Shown here: piece by piece, positions 1-4,977 of the stretch | Position numbering within the stretch: the first letter of the stretch is position 1 | How the letters are laid out: each line of letters begins with the position of its first letter | From: an uncultured Eubacteriales bacterium | GTDB lineage: Bacteria; Bacillota; Clostridia; Christensenellales; Pumilibacteraceae | DNA: 8,006 bases | NCBI GenBank assembly: GCA_900555875.1 | Contig: USNB01000054.1 | Span: 1-8,006 of the forward strand | Direction: 5' to 3' | Made by a program: the position numbers and the translations under genes | Notes under the pieces: generated by a model | Told to the model about the DNA's origin: nothing | What the model saw: the letters and a program-made list of their open reading frames with translations, nothing else | The model's database searches: none

Positions 1-1964
1 CGGAGATCGTGTCCGACGCGCGTAAAAAACTCAAGACGCGGCTTGAATCCAAGGCGGCGATAGACGCTGTCATAAAGGACATGGAAGATAAGACGGCTGC
101 CGCCGATCTTGCATACGAAACGGCGTTCGGTCAGGGGGAAGTGGCATATGACGAGACGGTAAATGCCGCGCTCGACGCCGCAGAACAGGCACGGCTCGCC
201 GCCGCGGCGCTCAACCTTACGAACGACGTCGTGCTTGCCGACGAACTCGCCGTTCTCGAAGGATTGCATGCGGGATACGACGGAGTCAGATACGGCTATG
301 AATTCACTTCGTTCGTGTCGGATGCTGAATCCTTGCTTGCCGATCCGATGAGCTATGACAAACTCGCGGGCAAGCTCGATGAAGCGGCGAAAGTTTACGA
401 AAAGATCCCCGAGGCGGATAAGGCTTCTTATACCGAGGTAAAGGCAAAGTACGATTCCGCGAGCGCAAAACTTCCGGAGATAAAAGCGCAGAAGGATTTC
501 ATCGTTGCCGTTGACGCGGTGAACGTTCAGACGGCGCTGAACATTACGGAGCTTGAAGAAGCAGTGAATGCTGCGGAAGCGCTTTATGCCGTGCTTACGG
601 ATGACTTCGGCTACTCTTCCGGAGTGGAGGCTGTAGACGCGGCTAAGACGGAGCTGGACAAGGATCGTACCGATTGCAATGCGATAAGCGCTTTTATAGG
701 CGCTGTGGACGCGCTCCCCGAAGAGATAACCAACACCCGTGAGATATACGACAAGCTCAATGCGATAGGCGCCTTGTATGACGGACTCACCGATGAGCAG
801 CGTAATACGACGCTTGCCGTCAGCGCTTATAACCGTTATAACAATGCGGAAACTCAGTTCGATTCTCATCTCGTCAGCGTGATCTCGTCGGCTGCTAAGT
901 ATAAGGACGGTTCGGATGTACCCGCAGGACTGAATACTCTGTCGGTAGACGCGGAAAGCAATCAGATACTTCCCGAAAAGGCTTTGGATAATTATCTGCA
1001 AGTGCTTTATACCGCGGCGGCTTGTCACGGCGGAACGCTGAACGGGGTAGCGCTTGCTGCTGACGGATCGAACGTGGACGCACCCGAATTCGACGAATAT
1101 ATGTCCGCGAATTTCGAATACGTATATACGCTTTACGATGCGGTCACGGGCCTGAAGCAAGGCGAAGTCAGAAAAGATCTGCATTACGACGTGAACGCAG
1201 ATCAGGTGCCGAGTACGGAAGAGATAGAAAGCTGCCTTCCGATATACTACGGGGAAGCTAAGAGCAGAACGTATAAATATTCGCTCGAGGTGCGTATAAA
1301 AGAAAACGCCGCGGACGATACGCTCGTATGCAATCTGCTCGATACCGATGCCGTAATGTCGGCGGCAACGGGGACCGTAAGCGGAGAGGTGGTGAATAAA
1401 CTCACCAACGAACGTCTCGTGGCGCACGAAGATCCGTCCAATCAGAGCGGCGTGATAATGATCGGCAGAGCGGGTAAAGGTCAGCGGTTCGTTTGCGGCA
1501 ACGGCAACTTCCTCAACAATGCGGCAATAGGCGCTTATGACATCTACTTCTACAGAGGCAATACCGTGAGCGAGGATGCGCTTATCGACTGGGCGAGAGT
1601 AGTCAAGAAGGGCACGGATAACAAGACGGTCCAGAACTATCTCGGAAGCTCGCTCGAAGAGATCGTTCCCGACCTCGCTGTCAAAACCGCAGCGGAATAC
1701 GATGAACTCGGCGTAGAGAACATAACCAATGTCGGTTATCTCGCGGCGACAAAGAAAGGCTGGATATGCGATAACGCTGCAGCTTTCCGCGATCTTCACA
1801 TAAGAGCCAACAGCATGCCCATGCTTATGGATTATATGGGTTATAACATGGCTTCGGGAGATGCCGTGACCATAGTCGCTAAACTTATAGCGAGCGACAG
1901 CGCGAGAGCGGCGGGAGTATCCGACGGCGATTTCAGCGCTCCGATAACATGGGTCAGGGCATAA
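1..1964 (+). CDS. Helical-repeat protein, probably surface or secreted, 5'-truncated
   Basis: The reading frame is open from the left edge (first full codon at position 3) to a TAA at 1962-1964. A GTG at position 9 is in frame, but no ribosome binding site is visible and the coding pattern continues upstream of it, so I treat the gene as 5'-truncated. Counting from that GTG, 651 residues are visible. Residues 1-300 are Ala/Glu/Lys/Asp-rich and look alpha-helical. They contain about three tandem modules of 62-65 residues, starting at F102, F164 and F229, each opening with a pattern like F-[IV]-x2-[VD]-D-A and carrying a mid-module A-x3-Y-x2-[IL] segment. Residues 310-651 appear more globular and I recognise no family there. 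No LPXTG motif, terminal membrane helix or other anchor is present at the C-terminus. Such helical modules are common in Firmicute extracellular proteins, so a surface or secreted role is inferred, not shown. A terminator follows 32 bp after the stop. Confidence 0.8.
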   Translation, partial: EIVSDARKKLKTRLESKAAIDAVIKDMEDKTAAADLAYETAFGQGEVAYDETVNAALDAAEQARLAAAALNLTNDVVLADELAVLEGLHAGYDGVRYGYEFTSFVSDAESLLADPMSYDKLAGKLDEAAKVYEKIPEADKASYTEVKAKYDSASAKLPEIKAQKDFIVAVDAVNVQTALNITELEEAVNAAEALYAVLTDDFGYSSGVEAVDAAKTELDKDRTDCNAISAFIGAVDALPEEITNTREIYDKLNAIGALYDGLTDEQRNTTLAVSAYNRYNNAETQFDSHLVSVISSAAKYKDGSDVPAGLNTLSVDAESNQILPEKALDNYLQVLYTAAACHGGTLNGVALAADGSNVDAPEFDEYMSANFEYVYTLYDAVTGLKQGEVRKDLHYDVNADQVPSTEEIESCLPIYYGEAKSRTYKYSLEVRIKENAADDTLVCNLLDTDAVMSAATGTVSGEVVNKLTNERLVAHEDPSNQSGVIMIGRAGKGQRFVCGNGNFLNNAAIGAYDIYFYRGNTVSEDALIDWARVVKKGTDNKTVQNYLGSSLEEIVPDLAVKTAAEYDELGVENITNVGYLAATKKGWICDNAAAFRDLHIRANSMPMLMDYMGYNMASGDAVTIVAKLIASDSARAAGVSDGDFSAPITWVRA

Positions 1965-1995
1965 CGTCTTAGATATCCGAATATGCCTGTGCGAT

Positions 1996-2046
1996 CGACG
2001 GATCATTGCGGTGCGTATCCGCGCTGCGATGATCCGTCGTTTTTTT
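1996..2046 (+). terminator. Strong intrinsic terminator after the helical-repeat gene
   Basis: The arms 1996-2014 and 2021-2039 pair over about 19 positions, with a few G-T wobbles and a 6-nt loop (2015-2020). Seven T residues follow immediately (2040-2046). There is no matching A-run on the left, so it works for plus-strand transcripts only. It ends the gene finishing at 1964. Confidence 0.92.
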
Positions 2047-2380
2047 GTCGCTGCGCGTCCGATCGCCGTCGCGCGGATATACGCGGCACATTCGGCGTAT
2101 GCGATAAATGTTTACGGGTGACTGTTTTGTATTGCCGCAAAGCGGCGCTGCGGCGTTTCGCAAAAACGGTCATGCGGCATTTTGCCGGAACATATGACGT
2201 CAGCCATGCCGGCAGATATCCCTAAGACACAGACAATGCGGCTACGCACGTGCGCTGTCTTATCGCGGCAGAGCATGCGCATGACCGACAACTGAAGAAA
2301 ACGACGGACAGTCGGCGTCTCGCCCGTAAAGATGCCTGGTGTTCGGCCCGGCAGAGGCGCGTTCCGCGCGCGGGAGCGGG
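2047..2380. other. Gene-free GC-rich spacer with short palindromes
   Basis: I see no credible gene on either strand: no ribosome binding site is followed by a protein-like frame. The stretch is rich in short inverted repeats, including perfect 10-bp palindromes at 2245-2254 and 2274-2283. A 7-bp stem (2223-2229 with 2256-2262) encloses the first palindrome. Several GCCGC/GCGGC-type small hairpins lie between 2130 and 2190. The palindromes share the CATGCG/CGCACG flavour of the repeats that begin at 2381. Confidence 0.5.
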
Positions 2381-2544
2381 GGAAAGTCGCATGCGTGCGC
2401 GTGAAAAACCGAATGACAGATGCGGGTGACAGTTAATCTCCGTCGTGGAAAGTCGCGTACGTGCGCGTGAAAAACTCTAAAAAATTTGTAAGTCTCCTGT
2501 TTGCGATATCAGGGAGAGAAGCCGCATGCGTGCGCATGAAAAAA
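2381..2544. repeat. Three imperfect 29-bp direct repeats with palindromic core
   Basis: Copies lie at 2381-2409, 2447-2475 and 2516-2544, at intervals of 66 and 69 bp. Copies 1 and 2 agree at 27 of 29 positions, and copies 1 and 3 at about 25. Each consists of a GAA(A)G-like start, a CGCATGCGTGCGC-type core and an A-rich tail. In copy 3 the core is an inverted repeat (2525-2530 with 2533-2538), and its A-tail (2539-2544) doubles as the U-tract of a minus-strand terminator. They may be protein-binding sites or a dispersed small repeat; the function is unknown. Confidence 0.7.
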
Positions 2545-2579
2545 CCCCGCCCTGCGCGCATATCGCTCGCAGAGCGGGG
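2539..2579 (-). terminator. Intrinsic terminator closing the minus-strand peptide/RNA unit
   Basis: The arms 2545-2556 and 2568-2579 form a 12-bp GC-rich stem with one mismatch and an 11-nt loop. On the minus strand the stem is followed directly by six T residues (complement of A 2539-2544). On the plus strand it is followed by an A/T mix without a T-run, so it should act on transcripts coming from the right on the minus strand. Confidence 0.8.
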
Positions 2580-2707
2580 AAATATAAAAGGGGAAAATGA
2601 TGATGGCAAATTGATGGAAGGACGCTGCCTTCCGCGGGAAGATCAAAAGATCTTCCGGGTGGGGAACCGGAGTCCCCGTCTTGTTTCTTACCGCTTTCTC
2701 ACTTCGA

Positions 2708-2779
2708 TCACGCGAAGTAATAGTGGTGATGGATCTGGTTATAGAAAGCGGCTACTACATACTTGAAAAGTCTGATCAT
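2708..2779 (-). CDS. Small peptide A, 23 aa, paralogue of peptide B
   Basis: ATG at 2779-2777, TGA at 2710-2708. A full AGGAGG site lies five bases upstream of the ATG, and a TATAAT promoter lies about 55 bp upstream. The peptide starts MIRLFKYVV, carries F12, N14 and Q15, and ends in a His/Tyr-rich tail (three His at 17-19, Tyr 20-21, then Phe-Ala). The first dozen residues are hydrophobic with a few basic ones and could form a short amphipathic helix. There is no Cys, signal cleavage site or modification motif that I recognise. It aligns without gaps over about 21 residues with peptide B, sharing ten identities, six of them with synonymous codon differences. Its second half lies in a predicted RNA stem that includes sequence beyond the stop. 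Type I toxin, signalling peptide or regulatory leader peptide are all possible; none is shown. Confidence 0.62.
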   Translation of the reverse strand: MIRLFKYVVAAFYNQIHHHYYFA

Positions 2780-2827
2780 TGAAGCCTCCTGAAACCTCAT
2801 CTGGATTTCACTTTCCTTTCCCTATCG
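2780..2827 (-). promoter_or_regulatory. Conserved leader and ribosome binding site of peptide A
   Basis: This 48-nt leader shares ordered blocks with the 47-nt leader of peptide B: CGATA, GGGA, GTGAAAT and TCAGGAGGC, with differing sequence between them. The last block contains the AGGAGG site. The shared layout shows the two loci are related outside the peptide frames as well. Confidence 0.55.
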
Positions 2828-2835
2828 ACACCCAT

Positions 2836-2864
2836 ATTATATAAAACCTCGGGAAATAAGTCTT
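2836..2864 (-). promoter_or_regulatory. Probable sigma-A promoter for peptide A unit
   Basis: A perfect TATAAT lies at 2841-2836 on the minus strand. Seventeen bases upstream is a weak -35 (AAGACT, 2864-2859; GAC in register with TTGACA). The predicted start, near 2829, falls just before the conserved leader. The -10 is strong; the -35 match is poor, so an activator may be needed. Confidence 0.55.
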
Positions 2865-3090
2865 ATACTCTACTCGCCATTTTTTTGCACTATATTGTCA
2901 TGTTTGCGTTTTATATTTAATGGTTTTTTAAGCAGAGTTTCCGCTTCGGAAATATGGGACTTGCGCCGTCGCGCCGGACATCATGTTTCCTTGTCCGCGT
3001 CTCCGGATGCGGAGAGGGGATAACGGAGCCGGTTTCGGCGCTGCTCTTTCGGATGTCAGCGGGAAGCCGTAAGGTGTTAACTTTGGGCTG

Positions 3091-3168
3091 TCAGCGGTTA
3101 CGTCCGAAGTAATGATTGTTTAATTGATTGTGAAACATGCTTTTGATATACTTTACAAGTTTTATCAT
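3091..3168 (-). CDS. Small peptide B, 25 aa, paralogue of peptide A
   Basis: ATG at 3168-3166, TGA at 3093-3091. AGGAGG (3183-3178) lies nine bases upstream of the ATG. The peptide begins MIKLVKYIKSMF, carries H13, N14, Q15, N17, N18, H19, Y20 and F21, and ends in a basic Gly-Arg-Asn-Arg tail. Pattern shared with peptide A: M1, I2, [RK]3, L4, K6, Y7, [VI]8, F12, [YH]13, N14, Q15, [IL]16, H19, Y20, [YF]21. Codons for I2, F12, N14, Q15, H19 and Y20 differ between the two copies only at the third base, which favours selection on the protein. It is basic, Cys-free and has a possible amphipathic N-terminal helix. No clear terminator follows on the minus strand before 2579, so its transcript may run into the peptide A unit. 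The promoter is not clear: TACTAT or TAGAAT just upstream of the leader are weak candidates. Function unknown. Confidence 0.6.
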   Translation of the reverse strand: MIKLVKYIKSMFHNQLNNHYFGRNR

Positions 3169-3215
3169 ATCGGCGTGCCTCCTGAGATGTATTTCACCAC
3201 CTCACTCCCTTATCG
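3169..3215 (-). promoter_or_regulatory. Conserved leader and ribosome binding site of peptide B
   Basis: This 47-nt leader matches that of peptide A in block order (CGATA, GGGA, GTGAAAT, TCAGGAGGC) and nearly in length. The AGGAGG at 3183-3178 is complete and well placed for the ATG at 3168. Confidence 0.5.
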
Positions 3216-3490
3216 CAATAGTATTCTATTCCGTATCCGCATTTTCTTCTATATTTGAACTGTGAAAAAATAAAATTATTCTGACATCTTGGGTGTTTAT
3301 ATGCCTTTTGTGACGAGTTTTTACACCGATTTTACACCGATTTATCATATATCGCTGTTTTTTGCCTTATATTTTCAAATAAAACATGTAGAATACGTAT
3401 AAACGAGAACATAAACGAAAAAATATTCGCGTATGGTGCCTCGTCGGCTCCAAACGAGCGTCAATCGGCGGGGGCAGGCGGAATAACGTA
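3216..3490. other. AT-rich intergenic region between divergent units
   Basis: This separates the minus-strand peptide B locus from the plus-strand biosynthetic operon. It is AT-rich, with a tandem 11-bp repeat at 3320-3341 and no credible gene. A minus-strand frame at 3226-3348 lacks a usable ribosome binding site. It probably carries the control sites of one or both flanking units. Confidence 0.45.
3320..3341. repeat. Exact tandem 11-bp repeat, possible operator
   Basis: TTTACACCGAT occurs twice back to back (3320-3330 and 3331-3341). The 11-bp period would place two binding sites on nearly the same face of the helix. It lies about 150 bp from both the plus-strand promoter at 3491 and the start of peptide B, so either could be its target. 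Confidence 0.6.
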
Positions 3491-3519
3491 TTGACTTTTG
3501 ACCGGCGATATTGTAAAAT
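3491..3519 (+). promoter_or_regulatory. Sigma-A promoter of the biosynthetic operon
   Basis: TTGACT (3491-3496) and TAAAAT (3514-3519) are separated by exactly 17 bp, each one base from consensus. The expected start near 3526 lies upstream of the ribosome binding site at about 3537-3543. It therefore serves the oxidoreductase and probably the genes behind it. Confidence 0.8.
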
Positions 3520-3551
3520 ACGTATGTCAAGAACAAAGAGAGGTCAGGAAT

Positions 3552-4334
3552 TTGAAAGTCCTTATAATAAACGGAAGTCCGAGAGGGGAAAAGAGCAATA
3601 CCATGCAGATGACGAACGCATTCGTCGAGGGCATGGCAAAAACAACGGAAACGGATGTCGATACGGTGGTAGTCAGGAATCTGAAGATAGAGCCCTGCCT
3701 CGGTTGTTTCTGCTGCTGGTCGAAGACACCCGGGCGGTGCGTCATATCCGACGACGTAAGGAACGTTACGCTGAAGATGCTCGCGTCCGATCTGGTGATC
3801 TACAGCTTTCCGCTTTTTTATTATTCCGTTCCGAGCAAGCTCAAGGCGCTTATCGAGCGTCAGCTGCCTACGGTCGCTCCTTTCATGGAGGGACAGCGCG
3901 ATTATCTCGTGAACGGCGGACATCCTCCCCGTTTCACGGCGCATTACAAGACCATACTTATATCCACATGCGGTTTTTATCCGACGGATAAGAGTTACGA
4001 CGCCATACGGGCGCAGTTCGATATGATATGCGGAGAGGGCAATCATATGGACATATTCCTCGGCGAGGGAGAGCTGTTCAGCCGCGAGGTCGCCAGGCGC
4101 CGATGCGAGAAGAGGCTCGATCTTATCCGCGCCGCAGGCGAGGAATACGGGAAAACGGGAAAACTTTCCGAAGAGACGATGAGCGGGATCTGTTCGCACA
4201 TATTCCCGCCCACCATGTATGAGCACATGGCGGACGCCGGTTGGGGCGTGACTCTTGAGGATTTCAGAAAGCCGGATGCCGAGACGATCGGCGAAGTGGC
4301 TGCACTCGGAAAGAAGATAGATACCATATATTGA
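3552..4334 (+). CDS. Flavodoxin-fold NAD(P)H-dependent oxidoreductase
   Basis: I chose the TTG at 3552 as start. AGAGAGG lies 8 bp upstream, the promoter -10 (3514-3519) falls inside any longer frame, and the family begins exactly here with a beta-strand and phosphate loop. The product is 260 aa. Residues 2-17 (KVLIINGSPRG followed by S15-N16-T17) form the FMN phosphate-binding loop. C49, C52, C54, C55-W56 and C63 with PG at 60-61 make the Cys-rich segment typical of the NADPH-dependent FMN reductase/flavodoxin_2-like group. Residues 80-103 (SD-L-V-I-Y, P87, Y90-Y91, P94, LK at 97-98) match the family's second conserved block. It is a cytoplasmic enzyme expected to bind FMN and transfer electrons from NAD(P)H to an unknown acceptor. 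It is first in the operon, 122 bp before the first carrier protein, so a redox tailoring or enoyl-reducing role is possible but inferred. Confidence 0.85.
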   Translation: MKVLIINGSPRGEKSNTMQMTNAFVEGMAKTTETDVDTVVVRNLKIEPCLGCFCCWSKTPGRCVISDDVRNVTLKMLASDLVIYSFPLFYYSVPSKLKALIERQLPTVAPFMEGQRDYLVNGGHPPRFTAHYKTILISTCGFYPTDKSYDAIRAQFDMICGEGNHMDIFLGEGELFSREVARRRCEKRLDLIRAAGEEYGKTGKLSEETMSGICSHIFPPTMYEHMADAGWGVTLEDFRKPDAETIGEVAALGKKIDTIY

Positions 4335-4456
4335 TCGTAAGCGCCGACTGCGCGCTGCGGTCACGGCAAAATGACGAAAAGGGACGCGGCGGAGCCGCGG
4401 TCTGCTCGCAGAGCATGCGGGCAAAAATAAATTTTATTTTTAAGGAGACAACAGAA
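4335..4456 (+). promoter_or_regulatory. Structured leader between oxidoreductase and carrier protein genes
   Basis: This 122-bp gap contains a GC hairpin (4385-4390 with 4394-4399), a small stem (TGCTC with GAGCA, about 4403-4415) and an AT-only inverted repeat (4423-4431 with 4433-4441). The last directly abuts the AAGGAG ribosome binding site (4442-4447) of the first carrier gene. No good promoter is seen. RNA folding here could tune carrier protein expression relative to the oxidoreductase, or an mRNA processing site may lie here; this is inference. Confidence 0.4.
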
Positions 4457-4711
4457 ATGGACGCAAAACAGAGAGAGATCGCTGACAAGATCAAAAAGAT
4501 CCTTGTCGAGAACCTCAGACTTCCCGAGGAAGATCTGACCGACGACGCCAAGCTTTTCGGCGACGATATCGGACTTGACAGCGTGGATTCGCTCGAGATC
4601 ATCGCAGGTATAGATCAGGAATTCGGCGTATCCATGATGGGCGTTGACAGGGAGCACTTCCAGACGATCGAGACGCTCAGCAAGTACGTGATGGATAATC
4701 TGGACAAATAA
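4457..4711 (+). CDS. Acyl carrier protein, first of a tandem pair
   Basis: The ATG at 4457 has AAGGAG nine bases upstream; the longer open frame lacks a site and its extra residues do not look like carrier protein. The product is 84 aa, normal for a type II acyl carrier protein. The phosphopantetheine site is Ser42 in G39-L-D-S-V-D44, followed by S45-L-E-I, the start of the recognition helix. An acidic helix and a C-terminal helix (IETLSKYVMDNL) complete the four-helix fold. After activation by a phosphopantetheinyl transferase (not in the window) it would carry acyl or ketoacyl chains to the ketosynthase encoded downstream. The DSVDSLE form differs from the DSLD form usual in housekeeping AcpP and resembles carriers of secondary pathways. 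Its stop overlaps the next start (TAATG), indicating coupled translation. Confidence 0.92.
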   Translation: MDAKQREIADKIKKILVENLRLPEEDLTDDAKLFGDDIGLDSVDSLEIIAGIDQEFGVSMMGVDREHFQTIETLSKYVMDNLDK

Positions 4712-4977
4712 TGAATGCAAAGCAGCAGGCGGTCGCAGACAGGATCGCCGATTATCTCTCCGAGAACCTCAGGCTCCCGAGGGAGAATATAACGTACGAT
4801 ATCCCGCTGTTCGGCGACGGAATAGGGCTGGACAGCGTGGATTCGCTCGAGATCATAGCGGGCATGGACCTGCTTTTCGGCGTTTCGCTGATAGGCGCGC
4901 ACGACTCGGTTTTCCGTGATATACGCACGCTCAGCGAATACATCGTCAATCATCCCGATTTCAAGGAAAACAGATAA
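4711..4977 (+). CDS. Acyl carrier protein, second of a tandem pair
   Basis: It starts at the ATG overlapping the previous TAA (4711) and its own TAA overlaps the ATG of the ketosynthase gene (4977), so three genes are translationally coupled. The product is 88 aa, with Ser42 in the same G-L-D-S-V-D-S-L-E-I-I-A-G context as the first carrier. The pair is clearly a duplication: N19-L-R-L-P23 and the L33-F-G-D-x-I-G segment also match. They differ in the helix III region (GVSMMGVDREHF against GVSLIGAHDSVF), where partner contacts are often made, and in a basic C-terminal tail (HPDFKENR) found only in this copy. Two carriers may serve different steps, for example starter loading and elongation, or may simply raise dosage; the sequence does not decide. 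Confidence 0.92.
   Translation: MNAKQQAVADRIADYLSENLRLPRENITYDIPLFGDGIGLDSVDSLEIIAGMDLLFGVSLIGAHDSVFRDIRTLSEYIVNHPDFKENR

Larger units (their letters stand above)
2545..2829 (-). ncRNA. Candidate structured transcript carrying small peptide A
   Basis: A minus-strand promoter ending at 2836 and the terminator at 2539-2579 bracket a transcript of about 285-290 nt. Only the first quarter encodes a peptide (2708-2779). The rest folds readily: an 8-bp perfect stem with an AAAA/UUUU loop at 2637-2656, a 6-bp perfect stem at 2616-2633, a GGGGA/TCCCC stem at 2661-2677 and a 6-bp stem at 2701-2718 whose loop holds the stop codon. A 9-bp perfect stem pairs 2743-2751, inside the peptide frame, with 2691-2699 downstream of the stop. 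I do not recognise an Rfam family. It could be a dual-function RNA, a regulated mRNA with a structured 3' UTR, or a leader. The promoter and terminator are read directly; the RNA role is inferred. Confidence 0.4.

Noticed and set aside
1983..2225. Plus-strand frame of 80 codons
   Set aside because: It begins within the terminator hairpin region, has no ribosome binding site, and is Arg/Cys-rich without any protein-like pattern.
2381..2544. Possible small CRISPR array (repeats of about 29 bp, intervals of 37 and 40 bp)
   Set aside because: Only three copies, all differing from each other, with no cas genes nearby, and the last copy's A-tail forms part of a terminator. CRISPR repeats would be nearly identical.
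2461..2766. Plus-strand frame of 101 codons
   Set aside because: It runs through a repeat copy, a minus-strand terminator and the peptide A gene, has no convincing ribosome binding site, and has low-quality composition.
3226..3348. Minus-strand frame of 40 codons upstream of peptide B
   Set aside because: No ribosome binding site at usable distance, and no similarity to peptides A or B.
3340..3363. Weak hairpin plus T-run as a plus-strand terminator
   Set aside because: The stem is only about 4 bp and AT-rich, and there is no plus-strand gene upstream to terminate.
2268..4419. Shared 12-mer GCAGAGCATGCG at 2268-2279 and 4408-4419
   Set aside because: It is short, sits in different contexts and has no further flanking similarity; chance in CATGC-rich DNA is the simpler reading.
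3375..4424. Long minus-strand open frame of about 349 codons
   Set aside because: It lies antisense to the oxidoreductase gene, has no ribosome binding site, and its composition (Arg/His/Tyr-rich) is that of a complement shadow.
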